Shown: one piece after another, positions 5,856 to 13,477 of the stretch
How positions within the stretch are numbered: position 1 is the stretch's first letter
How the letters are laid out: every line of letters starts with the position of its first letter
From: JAKAXG01 sp035702985
Lineage (GTDB): Bacteria > Actinomycetota > Acidimicrobiia > Acidimicrobiales > Palsa-688
Assembly: GCA_035702985.1 (NCBI GenBank)
Contig: DASSZD010000025.1
Location: forward strand, 1 to 15,042
DNA: 15,042 bases
Direction: 5' to 3'
The notes under the pieces: generated by a model
The model's database searches: none
Seen by the model: only the letters and a program-made list of their open reading frames with translations
What the model was told of the DNA's origin: nothing
Position numbers and translations under genes: made by a program

Positions 5856-6665
5856 TTGCGACTGGACATCGTTATCCCCGCGCACAACGAGCAGCACCGG
5901 ATCGACCGGACGCTGGCGCAGTTCCGTAGCCGCATCGCCGATCCCGACGTGCGGTTCATGGTGGCCATGGACCGCTGCACCGACGCCACCCCGGCCATCG
6001 TGGACGACCACGCCCGCCGGGACCGGCGGGTGGTCCCCATCCGCTACCCCAAGCTGGGCAAGGGCGGGGTGATCATGGAGACCCTGCGGCGCTGCGACGC
6101 CGACCTGGTCGGCTTCGTCGACGCCGACTGCGCCACGCCGCCCGCCGAGTTCCTCAACCTGGTCGAGGCGGTGCGCCGGGCCGACGCCGACATGGCCATC
6201 GGGTCGAGATGGCACCGGTCGGCCGTCCTACCCGGCCGCCGTCCGCTGGCCAGGCGGTTGGAGAGCCGGGTGTTCGCCGGGCTGGTCCGGACCCTGTTCG
6301 GCCTGCCCTACCGGGACACCCAGTGCGGGGCCAAGGTGTTCCGCCGCCAGGTCACCGAAGCGGTGCTGCCGCTCATGTCCTCCAGGGACTTCCTGTTCGA
6401 CGTGGAACTGCTGATCGCCGCCCGGTCCATGGGATTCGACGTCCTCGAGGTACCGACGGTCTGGGTGGACCGCCCCGGTTCCCGCCTCAGCGCCGGCCGG
6501 GACGGCCGCCGTATGGCCATGTCGCTCCTGCGGCTGTGGATGCACATGCGGGTCCTCCCGCTGCCGGCCGCCGACAGCCGGCCCGACGTGGTGGACCTCG
6601 GCTCTACCCCGCCCGTGGACGGGGAGTGGGCGAGGGGAGGCGATCCGCTGGAGGTGCGGGCGTGA
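5856..6665 (+). CDS. ALG5/DPM-like GT2 glycosyltransferase (polyprenyl-phosphate sugar synthase)
   Basis: A 269-residue GT-A fold enzyme resembling dolichyl-phosphate beta-glucosyltransferase (ALG5) and its bacterial relatives. It should transfer a sugar from a nucleotide donor to polyprenyl phosphate at the cytoplasmic face. Motifs are DIVIPAHNE (residues 4-12), YPKLGKGG (64-71), the metal-binding DAD (89-91), IGSRWHRSA (115-123), YRDTQCGAKVFRR (152-164) and DFLFDVELL (178-186). Unlike many DPM enzymes it has no C-terminal transmembrane segment. The conserved N-terminus forces the TTG start at 5856, because the only upstream in-frame ATG (5838) is stopped by TAA at 5853. The ribosome binding site is weak (GGA, seven bases upstream). 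It is the first gene of a five-gene operon and overlaps the next start by four bases. Glucose versus mannose or another sugar is not determinable. Confidence 0.85.
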   Translation: MRLDIVIPAHNEQHRIDRTLAQFRSRIADPDVRFMVAMDRCTDATPAIVDDHARRDRRVVPIRYPKLGKGGVIMETLRRCDADLVGFVDADCATPPAEFLNLVEAVRRADADMAIGSRWHRSAVLPGRRPLARRLESRVFAGLVRTLFGLPYRDTQCGAKVFRRQVTEAVLPLMSSRDFLFDVELLIAARSMGFDVLEVPTVWVDRPGSRLSAGRDGRRMAMSLLRLWMHMRVLPLPAADSRPDVVDLGSTPPVDGEWARGGDPLEVRA

Positions 6666-7879
6666 GCGCCGACATCGCCCTGGTCTCCCCGTACCCCTCG
6701 GAGCGCGACCCCGGCTCGAGCGGCGTGGCCTGGTACTCGCAGAGCCTGGCCCGTGCCCTGGCCGACGCCGGGGCCGAGGTGACGGTGCTCGCCCCGGGAC
6801 ACGTCCCGGCCGGTGGGGTCCCCGATCACGACGGGCCGGTGCGCGTGGACCGCCGTTTCGGGCGGGGCCCCCGCGCCGCCCTGGCCGCCCTGGCCGCCGC
6901 CGGGGACACCGGCGCCCCGGTGGTGCACGTCCAGCACGAAGCGTTCCTCTACGGCGGTCCGGCGTCGGTGCCGGCCGTGCTGGCCGGCCTGGCCGGGCTG
7001 CGCCGGGCCGGGCGGGGACCGGTGGTCACCATGCATCAGGTCGTCGATCCCCGGTCGGTGGATCACCGTTTCACGGACATGCACCGGGTGTCGATCCCCC
7101 CGGTCGCCGCCCGGGCCTCCCTGCGGGGCATGCAGACGGCCATATCCCGCACCGCCTCCCGGGTCATCGTGCACGAGGAGGCGTTCCGCCGCACCATCCC
7201 CGGGGCCGTGGTGTTCCCGCTCGGCGGGGGCTCCACCCCGGCCGGCGGTCCGGCCGTGGCCGCCCGGGCCGCCGCCCTCAGGGCGGAGGCCGGTGTCCCC
7301 GACGGGGGCCTGCTGGCGCTGTGCTTCGGTTTCGTGGCCCCCTACAAAGGGGTGGAGCTGGCCCTGGAGGCGGCCCGGCTGGCCGGCCCGGAGGTCAGGC
7401 TGGTGGTGGCCGGCGGGGAGCATCCCCGGCTGGCCGGCCAGGGCTACCTCGACGGCCTGCGGGACCGGTACGGGCCGGTGGCCGCCTTCACCGGCTACAT
7501 AGACGACGCCGACGTGTCTCCGTGGTTCCTGGCCGCCGACGTGGTGCTCCTGCCCTATCCGCAGCCGTTCTCCAGCTCCGGCGTGCTGGCCCACGCCGTG
7601 TCCCACCGCGTCCCCACCCTGGTGTCATCGGCGCTGGCGGAGGTGATCGGTTTCCCGCCGGAGGCGGCCCTGCCGCCCGATCCGGTGGCCGTGGCCGCCC
7701 GGCTGGCCGACCTGGCCGGCGACCGCGGCGGCCTGGCGGAGCTGGCCGCCCTCACCGCCGGTACCGGCGCCGGGCGGTCCTGGCCGGAGCTGGCCGAACG
7801 TCACCTTGGACTCTACGAGGAGGTTGTGCATGCGCAGCGTCGTGCTCATCGGCTCCCGCGCCGCCGACCCCGCCGGTAG
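6662..7879 (+). CDS. GT4-type (GT-B fold) glycosyltransferase
   Basis: A 405-residue GT-B glycosyltransferase of the GT4/RfaG type, presumably transferring a sugar from a nucleotide donor in the cytoplasm. The N-terminal acceptor half includes ALVSPYPSERDPGSSGVAWY (residues 6-25), a typical glycine-containing first loop, and VVTMHQVVDP (121-130). The C-terminal donor half includes GFVAPYKGVELALEAA (223-238) with the conserved Lys229, then FTGYIDDADVSPWFLAADVV (276-295) and SSSGVLAHAVSHRVP (304-318). In many GT4 enzymes a Glu-containing EX7E motif lies near this last segment; here it reads SSSG, so the usual first glutamate is not evident. The GTG start overlaps the preceding stop as GTGA and has GGAGG seven bases upstream. 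The last 17 residues are unusually basic and are encoded where the gene overlaps the next one. Confidence 0.85.
   Translation: MSADIALVSPYPSERDPGSSGVAWYSQSLARALADAGAEVTVLAPGHVPAGGVPDHDGPVRVDRRFGRGPRAALAALAAAGDTGAPVVHVQHEAFLYGGPASVPAVLAGLAGLRRAGRGPVVTMHQVVDPRSVDHRFTDMHRVSIPPVAARASLRGMQTAISRTASRVIVHEEAFRRTIPGAVVFPLGGGSTPAGGPAVAARAAALRAEAGVPDGGLLALCFGFVAPYKGVELALEAARLAGPEVRLVVAGGEHPRLAGQGYLDGLRDRYGPVAAFTGYIDDADVSPWFLAADVVLLPYPQPFSSSGVLAHAVSHRVPTLVSSALAEVIGFPPEAALPPDPVAVAARLADLAGDRGGLAELAALTAGTGAGRSWPELAERHLGLYEEVVHAQRRAHRLPRRRPRR
7817..7823 (+). promoter_or_regulatory. Ribosome binding site inside the GT4 gene, deciding the next start
   Basis: GAGGAGG sits six bases before the ATG at 7830 and within the coding sequence of the upstream GT4 gene. 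It favours 7830 over the in-frame TTG at 7806 and implies a 50-base gene overlap. Confidence 0.65.
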
Positions 7880-8939
7880 CGCGGCGGTGCGTCACGCCCT
7901 GCACCGGGCCCTCCCGAACCACGACCTGGTGGAACCGTCCGGATCGGCCGCGCCCCGCCTGGGCACGGTGGACGGCGTCGTCGTCGCCGGGCCGTCGCCC
8001 GAGGACGTGGCCGCCGCACTGGCCAGGGGAGCGCTGGTGGCGTCCCGCCAGCGGGTGCCGCTGGCCTGCGTCGGCCTGCCCGCCGGCCCCGGCGGCCGGG
8101 TCCGCCGGTCCATGGTCCGGGCCGCATCGGCGCGGGCCCAGCTGTTCCTCGCCGCCGACGGCACGGCGGCCTCATGGTTCCGGGCCGCCGGCGTCCCGGG
8201 CCCCATCCGGGTGGCGGCCGACCCGGCGTGGCTGGCGCTGGACCGGGCCCTGGTCCCGGCCGGCGCCCCCGCTCCGGCCCGGCCCGGACCCCGCAACGGG
8301 ACGGCCGGCCCCCCGGGCGCGGCCGGCCTCCCGGCCTCCGACGGAGCCGGGCGGGGTGATGACGTGACGGTCGTCGTCGACGGCCGCCTGTCCCCGCAGG
8401 CGGAGCGCGCCCTGGCGGCGGGGCTGGTGACGCTGGCCCGGGCCGGGCGGCCCATCCGGCTGGTCCCGTGGGGCGGCCCGGGGTCACCCGATCCCGGCGC
8501 GGCATCCCGGCTGCTGCTGGCGGTGCTGGGGGCGGTGCCGGGCGGAGCGACCAAGACGGCGGCCCCGGCCACGCTGGCCGAGGCGGCCGAGACCTTCTCG
8601 CAGGCGTACGCGGTGGTGACGACCCGCCACCGGGCGGCCCAGGCGGCCGCCGCCGCCGGCACCCCGGTGGTGGGGATCGGCACCGACCCGGCCGTCACCG
8701 CCACGGTCAACCTGCTCGGCCAGCCGGTCGTCCACCCCGACGACGACCTCAGCGAGTCCCTGCCCGTCACGGTCGAGCGCCTCGGCGCCGCACCTCCCCC
8801 GGTCGGCCAGACGGTGGCCGCCCAGACCCGCAGGGCCGAAGCGGCCCTACGGCTGCTGCGGCTGGTCATCGAACCCGACGCGGTGGCAGCCGCCGACATC
8901 GACCCCCTACCCATGGAGCCAGCCCCATGGCTGTCGTAG
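7830..8939 (+). CDS. Polysaccharide pyruvyltransferase-like protein, degenerate
   Basis: A 369-residue protein of very Ala/Gly/Pro-rich composition. Its architecture matches the polysaccharide pyruvyltransferase family (CsaB/WcaK-like): an N-terminal Rossmann-like part (residues 1-135) including RAQLFLAADGTAASWFRAAG (102-121) and a typical 'VAADPAWLAL' strand, a low-complexity Pro/Gly/Ala linker (about 141-177), and a C-terminal half starting at VTVVVDG. The best match is AYAVVTTRHRAAQAAAAAG (259-277) followed by TPVVGIGTDPAV, corresponding to the family's R-L-H-containing helix and downstream sydpK-type strand. Here RLH reads RHR (266-268) and the Lys is Ala, so known active-site positions look altered. 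Pyruvylation activity is therefore doubtful. A related or regulatory role is possible. It overlaps the genes on both sides (50 and 13 bases). Confidence 0.55.
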   Translation: MRSVVLIGSRAADPAGSAAVRHALHRALPNHDLVEPSGSAAPRLGTVDGVVVAGPSPEDVAAALARGALVASRQRVPLACVGLPAGPGGRVRRSMVRAASARAQLFLAADGTAASWFRAAGVPGPIRVAADPAWLALDRALVPAGAPAPARPGPRNGTAGPPGAAGLPASDGAGRGDDVTVVVDGRLSPQAERALAAGLVTLARAGRPIRLVPWGGPGSPDPGAASRLLLAVLGAVPGGATKTAAPATLAEAAETFSQAYAVVTTRHRAAQAAAAAGTPVVGIGTDPAVTATVNLLGQPVVHPDDDLSESLPVTVERLGAAPPPVGQTVAAQTRRAEAALRLLRLVIEPDAVAAADIDPLPMEPAPWLS

Positions 8940-11710
8940 CCGACGTCCTCGAGAAGGAGGCCGGCGCCGGACCGCCGCACGAGCCGGCGGACGGCCGCCG
9001 CCTCGGCCTGGAACAGCTGCTGGTCGCAGCCGGCCAGGTCGGATCCGGTGTGGGCAACCTGGCGTTCGCGCTGGTGGCGGCCCGGATCCTGGACCCCGCC
9101 GGGTTCGCCCAGCTGAGCGTGTTCCTGGGCCTGTACCTGGTGCTCAGCCTCCCGGCCGCCAGCCTGTCGGCCGCCACCGCCCTCGAGCCGGGCCGCCGCA
9201 ACGCCCTGGTCAGGAGGGTCGTGGCGGCCAGCGCCGGGGTGGCCCTGATCGGGGCGGCCCTGTCCCCGCTGATCGGTCCGGTCCTGCACCTGCCGGCGGC
9301 CATGATCGTCATCCTGGCCGCCGTCGTCCCGGCCGCCGGGGCGCTGGCCCTCGACCGGGGCCGGCTGTACGGGCGTCAACTCCACGGCCGGGTGGTGGCC
9401 AGCCTGGCCGCCGAGCCGGCGGTACGCCTGACCCTGGGGCTGGTGCTGGCCACCTGGACCGGGGCCCTGGGCGGCGCCGCCGGTGTCGTGATCGCCGCCT
9501 ACGCCGCCCTGGAGGTGGCCCGCGCCCCCCGCCGCAGGACCCGCCCGGGACTGCACAGCCGTCCTGTCAGCCAGCCGGCCGGCGGCGCCGCCCGCCGGGC
9601 CGCCGCTCCGGCCACCGCCGCGGGCTGGACGGCCGGGGCCTTCGCCCTGCTCGCCGTGGTCCAGAACCAGGACCTGATCTTCGCCAACGCCAGGCTGGCC
9701 GGCCACCAGGCCGGTATCTACGCCGCCCTGTCCACCCTGGGCGGGGCCGCGGCCTTCGCCACCATCACCATCCCCATGGTCCTCCTGCCCCGGGCGGCCC
9801 AGGGGGAGCGCCACAGCCTGGCGGCGGCGCTGGGGGCGGCCGCCCTGATAGGGCTGGCGGCCGTGGGTGTGGGCGCGGCGGCGCCGGCCGAGCTGGTCAG
9901 GATGTGCTTCGGCCCCCACTATGTCGCCGTCAGCCACCTGGTCGTCCCGTACCTGGTCGCCATGGGGCTCCTGGGCGTGGCCCGGGTGCTGGTGGCGGCG
10001 CGCTGCGCCACCGGAGGCGCCCGCGCCGTCACCGTGCTCACCGGGGTGGCGGCCGCCGGCCAGGCGGCCGTGCTCTCCACCGTCGCCCGCGGCGTCGAGG
10101 GCGTGGCCTACTCCACCCTGGCCACCACCGCCGCCCTGACCGCCGCCCTCGGGGCGGAACGGCTGGTCCGCCGCTACCGGCTGGCTCCCCGGGCGGTGGC
10201 GGCGCTGCGGTCGGCGGCCGTCACCCGCCGTTACCAGCTGCTGGCGGCCGTGGTGCTGGTCGGCCTGGTGGTCCGGCTGCTCGTGTGGCGGGGCCTCTGG
10301 CTGGACGAGGCCACCTCGGTGCACCAGGTCCACATGTCCTTCGGCGGGATGATCACCAACCTGCGCGACACCGACGTGCACCCGCCGCTGTACTTCACCC
10401 TGCTGTGGGTGACGGTGCGCATCTTCGGTTACGGGAGCATGGCCATCCGCATCCCGTCGATCGTGGCCGGGCTGCTGGTGGTACCGGCCTGCTACGTGGC
10501 CGGCCGGGACCTGTGGGACCGGCGCACCGGGATGGTGGCGGCGGCCTTCGCCTCGGTCGGGCCGCTGCTCGTCTGGTACTCCCAGGAAGTGCGCATGTAC
10601 TCGCTGTTCATGCTCTTCGCGGTGCTGGCCATATGGGGTCAGGCCAGGGCGCTGCGCCGGGGCCGACCGGCGGACTGGGCCATCTACGTGCTGGCCAGCG
10701 CCGGCCTGGCCTGGACCGAGTACTTCGGCCTGTTCCAGGTTCTGGCCCAGCAGCTGTTCTTCTTGTGGCTGTTCCTCCGCCACCCGGATCAGAGGGCCCG
10801 GTTGGTCGGTTGGGTGGTGGCCACGGTGGCGTTCCTGGCCCTGTTCGCCCCGCTGGCGCCGTTCGCCTGGCACCAGTTCCTGGTCAACCAGAACGCCGGC
10901 AAGGGCTTCGGCGCCCCCTCCCAGACCAACCTGGCCGGCACCGGGAGCATCTCCGTGTACACGGTGCTGGCCAACCTGGTGTGGGCGGCCGTCGGGTACC
11001 ACTCGGCCCCCATCATGAAGCGGCTGGTCGCCCTGTGGCCCCTGGGGATCCTGGCCACGCTGTTCGTCCTGGGCCGGCGGTCCACGTGGGCCACCCGGCT
11101 GGTGGCGGTCTGCGTCGTGGTGCCGGCGGCGCTGCTGCTCGCCGCCGGGATGGAGAAGCGGTTCCTCTACGACGTGCGCTACATGTCCGGGGTGGCGGCG
11201 GCGCTGGTCCTGCTGGGCGCCCGCCTCCTGACCGGGTCGTCCAGGAGCCGCAGGTTGCAGCTGGTCGGGTGCGTGGCCGTGGTGGCCGCCCTGCTGGCCG
11301 GGCTCGGCGACGAGCAACTGAACGGCACCAACCCCCGCCTGTACGACTTCCGCGGCGCGCTGAAGTCGGTCAACGCCCAGTGGCGGGCCGGCGACGTGCT
11401 GGTCTACGCACCGTCCGACATCCAGACGGTGATCGCCTACTACTCACCCCAGGCCCGGGCCGTCTCTCCGGCCGCCCGGCTACCTGAAGTCCCGGAAGGA
11501 GGCACGATCTTCGTGCTGGCCAGTCGCCCCCTGATGAACGCCTCAGGGCCCGCCCAGCTGCGGCACCTGCTGGTCGACCTGAGGTCGGCGGACGTAGCGG
11601 CAGGAGTGGTCCGCCGCTCGAACGTGACGGTGTGGAAGTTCCTGGTGCCCGCCCCCGGGACGGTGGTCCGGGGCGGTGTGGCCGTCCGGGCCGCCGGGAG
11701 CGGCCGGTGA
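8927..11710 (+). CDS. Flippase-GT-C fusion: MOP/Wzx-like flippase joined to a PMT/ArnT-type glycosyltransferase
   Basis: A 927-residue integral membrane protein with two enzymatic halves. Residues about 26-415 contain a dozen Ala/Leu/Val-rich hydrophobic segments. The opening LLVAAGQVGSGVGNLAFALV and ARILDPAGFAQLSVF resemble Wzx/O-antigen flippases of the MOP superfamily. A basic linker (411-436) leads to a GT-C domain: LWLDE with Asp460/Glu461 in the first extracytoplasmic loop, DVHPPLYF (Asp483, His485), WYSQEVRMYSL (550-560) and KRFLYDVRYMSG. These are the signatures of the PMT_2/GT39-GT83 family, which uses polyprenyl-phosphate-linked sugars. A soluble extracytoplasmic tail (about 800-910) follows. 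The frame is open throughout with no stop between the halves. The ATG at 8927 has GGAG eight bases upstream. Flipping and transfer by one chain are inferred. An internal start near 10200 giving a separate GT-C product cannot be excluded. Confidence 0.85.
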   Translation: MAVVADVLEKEAGAGPPHEPADGRRLGLEQLLVAAGQVGSGVGNLAFALVAARILDPAGFAQLSVFLGLYLVLSLPAASLSAATALEPGRRNALVRRVVAASAGVALIGAALSPLIGPVLHLPAAMIVILAAVVPAAGALALDRGRLYGRQLHGRVVASLAAEPAVRLTLGLVLATWTGALGGAAGVVIAAYAALEVARAPRRRTRPGLHSRPVSQPAGGAARRAAAPATAAGWTAGAFALLAVVQNQDLIFANARLAGHQAGIYAALSTLGGAAAFATITIPMVLLPRAAQGERHSLAAALGAAALIGLAAVGVGAAAPAELVRMCFGPHYVAVSHLVVPYLVAMGLLGVARVLVAARCATGGARAVTVLTGVAAAGQAAVLSTVARGVEGVAYSTLATTAALTAALGAERLVRRYRLAPRAVAALRSAAVTRRYQLLAAVVLVGLVVRLLVWRGLWLDEATSVHQVHMSFGGMITNLRDTDVHPPLYFTLLWVTVRIFGYGSMAIRIPSIVAGLLVVPACYVAGRDLWDRRTGMVAAAFASVGPLLVWYSQEVRMYSLFMLFAVLAIWGQARALRRGRPADWAIYVLASAGLAWTEYFGLFQVLAQQLFFLWLFLRHPDQRARLVGWVVATVAFLALFAPLAPFAWHQFLVNQNAGKGFGAPSQTNLAGTGSISVYTVLANLVWAAVGYHSAPIMKRLVALWPLGILATLFVLGRRSTWATRLVAVCVVVPAALLLAAGMEKRFLYDVRYMSGVAAALVLLGARLLTGSSRSRRLQLVGCVAVVAALLAGLGDEQLNGTNPRLYDFRGALKSVNAQWRAGDVLVYAPSDIQTVIAYYSPQARAVSPAARLPEVPEGGTIFVLASRPLMNASGPAQLRHLLVDLRSADVAAGVVRRSNVTVWKFLVPAPGTVVRGGVAVRAAGSGR

Positions 11711-13404
11711 GAGCGGCGACCGGTAGGAGCGCGGTGGCGTCGCCGGCCGGCGTCCCCGCCCGGCCCGACGCCCGGCCGCCGGCCCCGGGTGCCGGCGACC
11801 CGGCGGGCTGGTCGCCGGCGAGACGCTGGTGGCTGACCCGCCGCAAACTCCTGATCCTGCTGCCCCTCGACCTGGCGCTGGCCGTCTGGTACTTCTCCTG
11901 GCTGCTCCAGCCGGGCCGGGCCGGCAACCCGATCCTCTACGGGCTGCTGCTGGTGGCGGAACTGTTCAACCTGGCGCAGGCCGCCGGATTCTGGTGGACG
12001 GCGTGCCGGGCCGGATCGCCTCCGGAGCCGCCGCCGGCCGGCGACGCCGACGTGGACGTCCTGATCCCGGTGTACAACGAGCCGTGGGAGGTGGTGGAAC
12101 CGACCGTCCGGGCGGCCACCCGCCTGCGTCACCGGGGCGCGGTCAGGGTGATCCTCTGCGACGACGGCGACCGGGACGAGATGGCCGCCCTGGCCGCCCG
12201 GCACGGGGCCGGCTACCTGCGCCGGGCCGAGCACCACGGGGCCAAGGCCGGCAACCTCAACCACGCCCTGGGCCGGACCGGGTCGCCCCTGGTCGCGGTG
12301 TTCGACTGCGACCACGTCCCCGACCCGGCTTTCCTGGAGCGGACCGTCGGCCATTTCCGCGACCAGGACGTGGCCCTGGTGCAGACCCCCCAGTACTACG
12401 CCAACGCCGGGTCCAACCCGGTGGCCGACGCCGCCTGGAGCCAGCAGTCCCTGTTCTTCGGGATCATCGCCCGGGGCAAGGCCGCCATGGGATCCATGTT
12501 CTGCTGCGGGACCAACGTGGTGTTCCGCCGGGCCGCCCTGGACTCGATCGGCGGCATCCCCGAGGACTCCGTCACCGAGGATTTCGCCCTGTCCATCGAC
12601 CTGCGCGAGCAGGACTGGCGCACCGTGTACGTCCCGGAGGTGCTGGCGCGCGGGCTCGGCCCCGAGGACATGGCGTCCTACGTCAGCCAGCAGCACCGCT
12701 GGGCCCGGGGATGCCTCTCGGGTATCTCCCGCACCCTGCGCTCCCGGCTGCGGCCCGGGGAGAAGCTGCAGTACCTGCTGTCGTCCATGTTCTTCCTCAC
12801 CGGCTGGACCTACCTGATCTACATGGCCCTACCGGTGGTCCGCCTCACCGGCGGGGAGCAGGCCCTGGCCGGGGCGACGGCGTCGCAGTTCCTGGCCCAC
12901 TTCGCCCCGTACTTCGCGGTGAGCATGCTCAGCGTCGCGGTCGCCGGGCAGGGAAGCTACAGCTTCGGGGCCTTCGCCCTGATGGAGGCCGGGTTCTGGA
13001 TCCATCTGAGCGCCACCGTCAGCACCCTGACCGGCCGGCGCAAGGGTTTCGTGGTCACACCGAAGCGGGGCCGGTCCGGCCGCCAGCCGCAGGTGGTGCT
13101 CCCCGGCCTGATCGCCCTGGCGGTCCTGTGCGCCGCCGCCGGCTACGGGCTGAGCGCCGGGCTGACCCCGTCCACCCTCAACAACATCGCCTTCGCCGGC
13201 CTGCACATCTGCGTTCTGCTGGTGGGCATCTGGCCGGCCCTGGCCGGCGTCGCCGGCGAGCGGGCGGACGTGGTGGACCTGCGGCTGACCGGCCCCGACG
13301 GCCGGCCCGAGCCCGTCGGGTGGGGCGCCGGCGACCCGGGGCCGGCCCCGGCCGGGCGGCACCGCCCGGTGCCGCAGGGCGCCCTGGCCCGGGCCCGCAA
13401 CTAG
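11707..13404 (+). CDS. Cellulose-synthase-like processive GT2 glycosyltransferase
   Basis: A 565-residue membrane GT2 of the BcsA/CESA-like group. A Pro/Ala-rich head (1-38) is followed by two transmembrane segments (about 47-68 and 76-98), the cytoplasmic GT-A domain (about 115-345) and roughly five further membrane segments up to residue 505. All processive-synthase signatures are present: CDDGD (Asp152/Asp153), FDCDH (Asp200, Asp202), FCCGTNVVFRR (265-275), TED (Asp292 as general base) and QQHRW (328-332). It should polymerise and extrude a beta-linked glycan from a nucleotide sugar. Glucose is only the default guess. There is no C-terminal PilZ domain, and no BcsB/BcsC partner is nearby, so it is not a canonical c-di-GMP-activated cellulose synthase. 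The GTG start overlaps the upstream stop (GTGA) and has GGGAG six bases before it. Confidence 0.9.
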   Translation: MRAATGRSAVASPAGVPARPDARPPAPGAGDPAGWSPARRWWLTRRKLLILLPLDLALAVWYFSWLLQPGRAGNPILYGLLLVAELFNLAQAAGFWWTACRAGSPPEPPPAGDADVDVLIPVYNEPWEVVEPTVRAATRLRHRGAVRVILCDDGDRDEMAALAARHGAGYLRRAEHHGAKAGNLNHALGRTGSPLVAVFDCDHVPDPAFLERTVGHFRDQDVALVQTPQYYANAGSNPVADAAWSQQSLFFGIIARGKAAMGSMFCCGTNVVFRRAALDSIGGIPEDSVTEDFALSIDLREQDWRTVYVPEVLARGLGPEDMASYVSQQHRWARGCLSGISRTLRSRLRPGEKLQYLLSSMFFLTGWTYLIYMALPVVRLTGGEQALAGATASQFLAHFAPYFAVSMLSVAVAGQGSYSFGAFALMEAGFWIHLSATVSTLTGRRKGFVVTPKRGRSGRQPQVVLPGLIALAVLCAAAGYGLSAGLTPSTLNNIAFAGLHICVLLVGIWPALAGVAGERADVVDLRLTGPDGRPEPVGWGAGDPGPAPAGRHRPVPQGALARARN

Positions 13405-13411
13405 CCTGACC

Positions 13412-13426
13412 ATCGGCCCTGCCGAT
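13412..13426 (+). terminator. Hairpin after the glycan operon, possible T-less terminator
   Basis: ATCGGC-CCT-GCCGAT forms a perfect 6-bp stem with a three-base loop, eight bases after the stop of the cellulose-synthase-like gene. It is followed by a GC-rich tract rather than a T-run. Such hairpins can end transcription in high-GC actinobacteria, but without a T-tract the call is tentative. Confidence 0.4.
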
Positions 13427-13477
13427 CCCGGCCCGGCCGGCCGTAGCGTCGCTGTCGGACCCTGACGGGTGGTGACG

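Noticed and set aside
6876..6905. Short GCCGCCCTG tandem-like repeat in the GT4 gene
   Set aside because: It encodes an ordinary Ala/Leu-rich helix; such repeats are expected from codon bias in this GC range.
7892..11317. A ~1141-codon open frame on the minus strand opposite the pyruvyltransferase-like gene and the flippase-GT-C fusion
   Set aside because: It has low-complexity Gln/Gly/His/Arg-rich translation spanning two real plus-strand genes, with no start context or domain. It is a GC-bias artefact.
13444..13449. TAGCGT upstream of the ABC ATPase as a -10 element
   Set aside because: No -35-like hexamer stands at 16-19 bases upstream and TAnnnT is too common to support a promoter on its own.
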